Positions 1 through 5,060 of a stretch of DNA of 5,060 nucleotides are shown here, one piece after another (the first letter of the stretch is position 1; every line of letters starts with the position of its first letter). This DNA is from Deltaproteobacteria bacterium (lineage in GTDB: Bacteria; Desulfobacterota; Binatia; UBA9968): positions 1 to 5,060 of the forward strand of contig JACPFE010000379.1 in NCBI GenBank assembly GCA_016183145.1, written 5' to 3'. Under the pieces are notes generated by a model, which saw only the letters and a list, made by a program, of their open reading frames with translations, ran no database searches and was not told the DNA's origin. A program made the position numbers and the translations under genes.

Positions 1-33
1 CCGCCCGTGGTGAGCCAGTCGAACCATGAGCGG
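1..33. repeat. REP-like intergenic palindrome
   Basis: CCGCCCGTGGT (1-11) pairs with ACCATGAGCGG (23-33): nine Watson-Crick pairs and one G-T in eleven, around the loop GAGCCAGTCGA. The sequence resembles a dispersed repeat of the type CCGTTCGTGGTGAGC...GTCGAAC that I recall from many bacterial intergenic regions; that resemblance is from memory. It may continue left of the window. No coding frame through it looks real. It lies where the end of an upstream gene (often mutL beside miaA) might be expected, but no mutL sequence is visible. Confidence 0.6.
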
Positions 34-67
34 CGGTTTCACACGGTTTGGCGCTCGGGATGACGCC

Positions 68-95
68 TTGAACCTTAAACTTTGAACCTTGAACA
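68..95. repeat. Four tandem heptamers (TTGAACC type)
   Basis: Four consecutive 7-base units read TTGAACC, TTAAACT, TTGAACC and TTGAACA. The first and third are identical and the others differ by one to three bases. This is a short tandem repeat in the leader just before miaA. Its last unit runs into the AGAAGG that probably serves as the miaA ribosome site. Function unknown; copy number could vary between strains. Confidence 0.7.
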
Positions 96-113
96 GAAGG
101 TATCCCAACCTTC
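95..113 (+). promoter_or_regulatory. Ribosome site of miaA inside a small hairpin
   Basis: AGAAGG (95-100) is the only SD-like sequence before the ATG at 115, and its 14-base spacing is long. GAAGGT (96-101) can pair with ACCTTC (108-113) over six pairs with the six-base loop ATCCCA. The hairpin ends one base before the start codon. It could hide the SD, or shorten the effective distance to the ATG. Whether it forms in the RNA is inference. Confidence 0.4.
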
Positions 114-114
114 A

Positions 115-1034
115 ATGAAACCCAAACTCGTCATCATTCTCGGCCCCACCGCGGTGGGCAAAAGCGAGGTGGCGATGAAGCTTGCGGGGGTGATTGGCGC
201 GAGATCGTCAACGCGGACTCGCAGCAGGTTTATCGCTACATGAATATCGGCACGGGGAAGCCGTCGCGCGCCGACCGGGAGCGGGTCGCGCACCACTTGA
301 TCGATGTCGTCGATCCGGATGAAGAATTCAACGTTGCGATCTTCCGCCGATTGGCGCTTGAAACGATTGACCATATTCACGCGCGTGGAAAGCACGTCGT
401 CGTTTGCGGCGGCACAGGCCTATATCTCAAGGCGCTGACGCGCGGGTTGTTTGTCGGCCCGGAGCAGAATCCGGAAGTTCGCAACGAACTTGCACGCGAG
501 ATTCAAGAAAAAGGGCTGGGCGCGCTTTATCAACGTCTGATTGAAATCGATCCGGCGGCCCATTCGCGTATTCATCCGAACGACCGCCAGCGGATCGTTC
601 GCGCTTTGGAAGTATATCGGCTCACCGGCAAGCCGATGAGCCAGTGGCAGCGGGAGCATGATTTCGGCGATGAGCGTTTCGATACCTTCAAGATCGGACT
701 CCAGCGCGAGCGCGCGGAACTTTACGATCTCATCAACCGGCGCTGCGACCGGATGATCGGGGAGGGGTTGCTGGAAGAAGTGCGGGGACTCGCGGCGAAG
801 GGTTATAGCTTGGACCTCAAGCCGCTCCAAAGCGTCGGTTATCGGCAGATGGGTTTGGTGCTGCAAGGGATGTTAAAAATTGAACAGGCCGTCGAGGAGA
901 TGAAGCAGGAGACGCGCCATCTCGCCAAGCGGCAGTTGACCTGGTTTCGCCAGGATCATGAAATTCGCTGGCTTCACCCGGAGTCGGAGAAAGAAGAAAT
1001 TCGCCGCGCGGCTGAAAGTTTTCTGCGGCCATAA
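115..1034 (+). CDS. miaA: tRNA dimethylallyltransferase MiaA, frameshifted near codon 28
   Basis: MiaA moves the dimethylallyl group from DMAPP to N6 of A37 in tRNAs that read UNN codons, a cytosolic step that stabilises codon pairing. The first 28 codons from the ATG at 115 give the P-loop GPTAVGKS (residues 10-17). From base 201 the frame is +2 relative to the start and reads EIVNADSQQVYRYMNIGTGKPS, then HHLIDVVDPDEEFNV, GGTGLYLKALTRGL, NDRQRIVRALEVYRLTGKPMS and RHLAKRQLTWFR, all typical of the family. Restoring one base between 186 and 200 joins the frames and gives about 306 residues, the normal family length. As written, the first frame stops at 243 after 42 codons. The gene is therefore a recent pseudogene or carries a sequencing error; the intact remainder favours error or very recent loss. 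The M20 peptidase gene follows 32 bases downstream. Family identity is certain; intactness is not. Confidence 0.95.
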
Positions 1035-1053
1035 TCGTATCGGTCGAGTGCAC

Positions 1054-1063
1054 GGAAGGAAGG
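1054..1063 (+). promoter_or_regulatory. Purine-rich ribosome binding site of the M20 peptidase
   Basis: GGAAGGAAGG contains two overlapping SD-like units, the first seven bases and the second three bases before the ATG at 1067. It fixes this start and lies in the 32-base gap after the miaA stop. No promoter is evident in that gap, which fits co-transcription with miaA. Confidence 0.7.
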
Positions 1064-1066
1064 CAG

Positions 1067-2473
1067 ATGAGACGATCCATCATCGTTTTGTTCATGTTGG
1101 TGCTGTCGCTGAGCGCGGGAGAAATGAGAGCGCGGGCGGCACAACCGGCTCCCGATTGGAAAATTTTGGAAGAAGAAGCGGTCGCGCTGCTAAGCCGCTA
1201 TATCCAGGTCAATACCACCAACCCGCCGGGCAACGAGATCCAGGCGGCGCAGTTCTTCAAGGAGATTTTCGACCGCGAAGGGATCGAGGCGCGGATTTTC
1301 GAGTCGGCGCCGGGGCGCGGGAACATCTACGCGCGTCTTCTCGGCGACGGCTCAAAGAAAGCCCTGGTCTTGCTCAACCACATGGACGTCGTCCCCGCCG
1401 ATGCGAAGCTATGGAAAGAGCCGCCGTTCAGCGGTCTCATCAAGGAGGGCGTGATTTGGGGGCGCGGCGCCCTGGACAACAAAGGTCCGGCGATCATGGA
1501 GTTGATGACGTTTCTTGCGCTCAAACGGCAAAACGTTCGGTTGAAAGGCGATGTCATATTTCTCGGCACCGCCGACGAGGAGGCGGGCGGCGCATGGGGC
1601 GCCGGCTACTTGGTCGAGAAACATCCCGAACTGTTCAAGGATGTGGGCCTGGTATTGAACGAGGGCGGCGGGATACGGGTCGGCGAGGACGGACGGGCGC
1701 GCGTCTACAACGTCAGCGTGGCGGAGAAGACTCCTCTATGGTTAAAACTTACGGCAACCGGGACCCCTGGTCATGGTTCGACGCCGAGTAACAATCTTGC
1801 CGTTAACAAGCTGGTTGCGGCGCTTGCCCGCGTCATGAGCTACCAGAGCCCGGTTAGAGTGGTTGAGGAAGTCCAACGCTATTACGCCGATATTGCGGCA
1901 GCGGAACCGGAGCCGCGGCGCAGCCGCTACCGCGATCTGCGCCGGGCACTGCGGGATGCCGCTTTTCGGGCGGAGTTTCTCAAAGAGCCGCGCAACAACG
2001 CCAGCGTGCGCAACACCATCGCGATCACGGGCATCAGGGGTTCGGACAAGGTCAACGTCATTCCGGCCACAGCTTCCGCCGAGCTCGATGTAAGGCTGCT
2101 GCCTGGGGAAGATCCCAAAGTATTCATCGAACAGCTACGCAAAATTATCGGCGATCCTTTGATCAAAGTCGAAGTGTTGCTCTCCTTTCCCGCCGCAACA
2201 TCGCCGCCCCATCCTGAAGCGATGAAGGTAATCGGCGATTTCGCCAAGGCGAACGATCCCGGCACACCGGTGGTGGCGCCGCTAGTGCGCGGTTTTACCG
2301 ATTGTCATTTCTTCCGCGAAAAAGGAATCCCATGTCTGGGCTTCATGCCGCACCGAAGCGCGCCGAGCAGCGAAGGTCTGGTTCATGGTGTCGATGAGCG
2401 GGTGTCGGTGGAAAGCTTAAGATTCGGCATCCGCGCGATGGTCGAGATAGTGCGCAAACTGGCGGCTGATTAG
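1067..2473 (+). CDS. Secreted M20 family zinc metallopeptidase
   Basis: This 468-residue protein is a di-zinc hydrolase of the M20 family (carboxypeptidase G2, ArgE/DapE, aminoacylase-1 and PM20D1 relatives), which cleave small peptides or N-acyl amino acids. Residues 1-24 form a signal peptide: RR, a hydrophobic stretch IIVLFMLVLSLSAG, and an A-R-A cleavage site near residue 24, so it should act in the periplasm or outside. There is no lipobox. Family metal and catalytic positions are present: H105 and D107 in NHMDVVP, D137 in GRGALDNKG, E171 (general base) and E172 in ADEEAGG, E199 in LNEGGG, and H440 in VHGVDE. H236 in PGHGSTP marks the dimerisation domain, roughly 220-335. All key residues are intact and the length is normal. 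The start is supported by a strong SD. It faces the CobW gene convergently. Substrate cannot be deduced from sequence; a role in peptide scavenging is only a guess. Confidence 0.93.
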   Translation: MRRSIIVLFMLVLSLSAGEMRARAAQPAPDWKILEEEAVALLSRYIQVNTTNPPGNEIQAAQFFKEIFDREGIEARIFESAPGRGNIYARLLGDGSKKALVLLNHMDVVPADAKLWKEPPFSGLIKEGVIWGRGALDNKGPAIMELMTFLALKRQNVRLKGDVIFLGTADEEAGGAWGAGYLVEKHPELFKDVGLVLNEGGGIRVGEDGRARVYNVSVAEKTPLWLKLTATGTPGHGSTPSNNLAVNKLVAALARVMSYQSPVRVVEEVQRYYADIAAAEPEPRRSRYRDLRRALRDAAFRAEFLKEPRNNASVRNTIAITGIRGSDKVNVIPATASAELDVRLLPGEDPKVFIEQLRKIIGDPLIKVEVLLSFPAATSPPHPEAMKVIGDFAKANDPGTPVVAPLVRGFTDCHFFREKGIPCLGFMPHRSAPSSEGLVHGVDERVSVESLRFGIRAMVEIVRKLAAD

Positions 2474-2551
2474 GTTGAGGCGGCGTTTGGAATTCAGCAA
2501 CAGGGGAGCGGGTTTTCAATTAGATTGTAGACATGGTCGAAGGTGACTTCG

Positions 2552-3721
<1,170 letters not shown>

Positions 3722-3752
3722 GCGCTTGAAATCCGTCGGCGATTGTTTTCTA

Positions 3753-3781
3753 AAGTTAACAATCAGGCGGCATCGAGTCAA
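3753..3781 (-). promoter_or_regulatory. Probable sigma-70 promoter of the CobW-family gene
   Basis: Reading the minus strand, TTGACT (3781-3776) is a good -35 box. After a 17-base spacer comes TAACTT (3758-3753), a weak -10 helped by an extended TG one base upstream (TGTTAACTT). Transcription would start near 3746, about 25 bases before the ATG at 3721, which supports that start. The promoter lies between the gene and the repeat hairpin at 3802, so it does not depend on the repeats. Confidence 0.5.
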
Positions 3782-3801
3782 CGTTGTGCGAAACGGGATC
3801 G

Positions 3802-3846
3802 AGAAGGGGGACAGTCCCTCTTCCGGAAAGGGGACTGTCCCCTTTT
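3802..3846. repeat. GGGGACAGTCCC inverted-repeat hairpin
   Basis: The left arm GGGGACAGTCCC (3807-3818) and right arm GGGGACTGTCCCC (3830-3842) are complementary, with matching TCTTCC/GGAAAG inward and AAGG/CCTTTT outward, meeting at TTCCGGAA. The whole is a near-perfect hairpin of about 20 pairs. Each arm is itself a small palindrome. I recall this motif as a dispersed REP-type repeat in many environmental genomes, possibly moved by IS200-like (RAYT) transposases; none is in the window. It lies between divergent genes, so a role as terminator for either is unlikely. Confidence 0.75.
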
Positions 3847-3850
3847 GGCT

Positions 3851-4041
3851 CCCCCACCTCTTTCCTCCCCCCCGCCCGCTTGGAGACTGTGTCGCAATGA
3901 GAGAAAATCCCATAGATGTCATGCTGAGCGGAGCGAAGCATCTCGCATTTTCTTCCACTCACGAAGACGAGATCCTTCGGCTATCGCCTCAGGATGACAT
4001 TGCGACACAGTCTCTTGCGGGGGAGGATGAAGGAGGGGGAA
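3851..4041. repeat. Pyrimidine/purine hairpin repeat, split by an insertion
   Basis: The left arm from 3851 (CCCCCACCTCTTTCCTCCCC and following C/G bases to 3879) is complementary, with a few mismatches, to the right arm CGGGGGAGGATGAAGGAGGG and following bases (4018-4041). If bases 3883-4014 and one copy of TTG are removed, the arms close into a C-rich/G-rich hairpin with the loop TTG. That resembles the common intergenic repeat with CCCTCTCCC/GGGAGAGGG arms. The right arm lies immediately before the SDR leader. Confidence 0.55.
3883..4014. mobile_element. 132-bp MITE-like element with 17-bp perfect terminal inverted repeats
   Basis: The ends are GAGACTGTGTCGCAATG (3883-3899) and its exact complement (3998-4014), flanked on both sides by TTG (3880-3882 and 4015-4017), which could be a 3-bp target duplication. 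Inside sits a second imperfect palindrome: the left arm starts GTCATGCTGAGCGGAGCGAA (3918-3945) and the right arm ends CGCCTCAGGATGAC (3968-3998), around a small TCTTC/GAAGA stem. The inner palindrome is of a widespread type that I recall from many genomes. The element has no coding capacity, so any movement needs a transposase from elsewhere. The asymmetric 18-base spacer on the left (3900-3917) suggests a composite origin. Confidence 0.6.
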
Positions 4042-4060
4042 CATGGAGGGCATAGTTATC

Positions 4061-4071
4061 AGGAGGTGATC
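4061..4071 (+). promoter_or_regulatory. Near-ideal Shine-Dalgarno of the SDR gene
   Basis: AGGAGGTGATC matches the complement of the usual bacterial 16S rRNA 3' tail (GATCACCTCCT) over 11 bases. The AGGAGG core ends nine bases before the ATG at 4076, which decides that start. The stop of a possible eight-codon upstream frame (4043-4069) lies inside it. Confidence 0.85.
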
Positions 4072-4075
4072 AACG

Positions 4076-4825
4076 ATGAAACTCAACGGCAAGGTAGCGT
4101 TCATCACCGGATTCGGATCGGGGCTGGGGCAATCGATCGCAGTGCTCTTCGCCAAGGAAGGAGCGGCGGTTGCCGGCACTTCGACAACCGAGTCCAAGGG
4201 ACTGGAAACGGTCAAGATGGTAGAGAAAGCCGGTGGTCGAGCATTCTTTCGCGCTGGAAACGTGGGCAACTCGGCACAGATGAAGTCTTTGATTGAGGAG
4301 ACGGTCAAGAGATTCGGCGGCCTCGACATCATCGTCAATAGCGCCGGCGTGAGAACCAACGGCAGCATCACCGAGATCACCGAAGACGATTGGGACCGAA
4401 CACTGGACGCCAATCTGAAAGGCGCCTTCGTGGTTTCTCGTCTGGCAATTCCCGAAATGATAAAGCGGGGCGGTGGAGTGATTCTTCACATCGCGGCGCG
4501 CTCGGGGATGCTCGGTCAGGGGGGCCGCGCCGCTTACTGCGCTTCAAAGGGCGGCATGATTACGCTCACCGAGGCGATGGCGATGGATCACGCGAAGGAT
4601 CATATCCGAGTCAATTGCATCTGCCCCGGCCCGACGCGCACGCCGATGGTCGATACCTCAACCCCGGAGAAACTCGCGCGATATGAGACTCGCGTCCCCC
4701 TCGGCCGCATCGGCGAGCCGGAGGACGTGGCCTATGCCGCGCTGTATCTGGCCTCCGACGAGGCGTCATTCGTGACCGCGGCGATCCTTCCGGTAGACGG
4801 GGGCATGCGACTGACGGGACCGTGA
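4076..4825 (+). CDS. Classical SDR oxidoreductase (FabG-like) lacking the usual catalytic serine
   Basis: This is a 249-residue short-chain dehydrogenase/reductase with the normal classical length and order. The cofactor loop is TGFGSGLG (11-18). After strand 2 comes GTSTTES (34-40) with no acidic residue, like the GTATSE of E. coli FabG, so NADP(H) is more likely than NAD(H). NSAG (88-91) stands for NNAG, N113 is in DANLKG, and the active-site YCASK gives Y154 and K158. PGPTRTPM (184-191) and the C-terminal PVDGG follow. The catalytic serine should sit 13 residues before the tyrosine, at 141, but HIAARSG has alanine there, with a serine at 143. All else looks functional, so activity may be altered or use S143. 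The substrate is unknown; 3-oxoacyl, sugar or alcohol reductases all share this fold. It stands alone behind a repeat-filled leader with a very strong SD. Confidence 0.93.
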   Translation: MKLNGKVAFITGFGSGLGQSIAVLFAKEGAAVAGTSTTESKGLETVKMVEKAGGRAFFRAGNVGNSAQMKSLIEETVKRFGGLDIIVNSAGVRTNGSITEITEDDWDRTLDANLKGAFVVSRLAIPEMIKRGGGVILHIAARSGMLGQGGRAAYCASKGGMITLTEAMAMDHAKDHIRVNCICPGPTRTPMVDTSTPEKLARYETRVPLGRIGEPEDVAYAALYLASDEASFVTAAILPVDGGMRLTGP

Positions 4826-5034
4826 GAAAAGTGACTAGGGGTTAGTTTATAGTGATTTAGAATTCTTGGATTTCAGGCGTCCAAGCGGCTCACCGCGAAG
4901 GCGCGGAGTACGCCGAGCAAAGAGTTTTTGATCTAAAAGTACTCCGAACTCGGCGAACTCTGTGTCTCTGTGGTGAACACTCTTTGCCAATAGAAAAGGA
5001 ATAACTCAAACGGGCAGACCGTGAGGAAAGTTAA
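4826..5034. other. Intergenic stretch after the SDR
   Basis: No gene is supported in these 209 bases. They hold a weak hairpin (CTTGGA/TCCAAG, 4865-4885, six pairs, nine-base loop) without a following T-run, so it is not a convincing terminator. They also hold the imperfect palindromic repeat at 4890-4976. The remainder is relatively AT-rich and may contain the promoter of the gene that seems to start at 5035. Confidence 0.7.
4890..4976. repeat. Imperfect inverted repeat of the CTCTGTGTCTCTGTGGTGA type
   Basis: The 28-base left arm (4890-4917, TCACCGCGAAGG...CGCCGAG) matches the complement of the 28-base right arm (4949-4976, CTCGGCGAACTC...GTGGTGA) at 21 positions without gaps. The right arm resembles a dispersed intergenic repeat that I recall from many bacterial genomes, with ACCACAGAGACACAGAG on the other strand. 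The left arm is more diverged (GCGAAGGCGCGGAG). The 31-base loop contains AGAGTTTTTGATC. No function is evident. Confidence 0.6.
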
Positions 5035-5060
5035 ATGCTGGACATTAGGCCGATAGGCAT
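5035..5060 (+). CDS. Possible start of a gene cut by the window end
   Basis: An ATG at 5035 is preceded by GAGGAAAG (5023-5030) at good SD spacing and opens MLDIRPIG before the window ends. The alternative start GTG at 5021 meets a stop at 5054-5056, so it is excluded. Eight codons are too few to name a family. If real, the gene is on the same strand as the SDR but about 210 bases away across a repeat, so it is probably transcribed separately. Confidence 0.4.

Larger units (their letters stand above)
3722..4075. other. Divergent intergenic region, 354 bases, mostly repeats
   Basis: This gap separates the CobW-family gene (-) from the SDR gene (+). It holds the CobW promoter (3753-3781), three palindromic repeats (3802-4041) and the SDR ribosome site (4061-4071). 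No convincing sigma-70 promoter for the SDR was found; it may lie within the repeats or be of another class. Open frames through this stretch are translations of repeat DNA and are not genes. Confidence 0.8.

Noticed and set aside
240..243. ATGA overlap that could suggest two translationally coupled miaA halves
   Set aside because: The ATG at 240 is internal to the conserved DSQQVYRYMNIG segment and the conserved frame begins at or before 201, so the overlap is a by-product of the frameshift.
75..866. Minus-strand open frames opposite miaA (75-395 and 420-866)
   Set aside because: Both are shadows of the conserved MiaA frame with no protein-like features.
958..1791. A 277-codon open frame on the plus strand overlapping miaA and the M20 peptidase
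   Set aside because: It is rich in Arg and Gly, has no recognisable motif, and is a frame shadow of the clearly conserved M20 gene.
2474..2551. A shared terminator between the convergent M20 and CobW-family genes
   Set aside because: No stable GC hairpin with a T-run is visible on either strand, and part of this stretch is probably the displaced CobW C-terminal tail.
3802..4041. A CRISPR array or riboswitch in the repeat-filled gap
   Set aside because: The repeats are single inverted pairs, not regularly spaced direct repeats, and no known riboswitch core was recognised.
3919..4413. A 164-codon minus-strand open frame opposite the SDR start
   Set aside because: It lies antisense to conserved SDR sequence and its C-terminal part is repeat translation; there is no family-like motif.
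4865..4885. CTTGGA/TCCAAG hairpin as a terminator after the SDR
   Set aside because: It has only six pairs, a nine-base loop and no T-run after it.

Overview
The window looks like ordinary chromosome from a moderately GC-rich bacterium. The housekeeping gene miaA, classical Shine-Dalgarno (SD) sites and several palindromic intergenic repeat families fit an environmental Gram-negative lineage; the repeat types remind me of deltaproteobacteria-like and candidate-phylum genomes. That placement rests on memory of repeat style, not on a search, and is weak. No phage, plasmid, CRISPR, defence locus or RNA gene is visible.

Layout. Bases 1-114 hold no gene: a REP-like palindrome (1-33), four tandem heptamers (68-95) and a small hairpin over the SD of miaA. 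miaA (115-1034, +) encodes tRNA dimethylallyltransferase but is broken near codon 28 by an apparent one-base deletion. A secreted M20 zinc peptidase (1067-2473, +) follows 32 bases later, probably in the same transcript. Facing it is a CobW/COG0523-family GTPase and metal chaperone (2552-3721, -). This gene carries an extra C-terminal domain whose last part seems to have shifted into another frame (tail to 2494). Its start is 3721; the longer open frame upstream only translates repeats.

The divergent gap 3722-4075 holds a good promoter for the CobW gene and three stacked repeats: a GGGGACAGTCCC hairpin (3802-3846), a pyrimidine/purine hairpin (3851-4041), and a 132-bp inverted-repeat element (3883-4014) that seems to have inserted into that hairpin's loop. 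An SDR oxidoreductase (4076-4825, +) follows with a near-ideal SD; its usual catalytic serine is replaced by alanine. Bases 4826-5034 are intergenic with another imperfect palindromic repeat, and a possible new gene starts at 5035 and runs off the window.

The genes do not form one pathway: tRNA modification, periplasmic peptide or N-acyl amino acid hydrolysis, metal delivery and a reductase. I see no convincing new system. The points most worth checking are the nested repeat insertion, the CobW C-terminal extension, the serine-less SDR, and whether the two frameshifts are real or sequencing errors.
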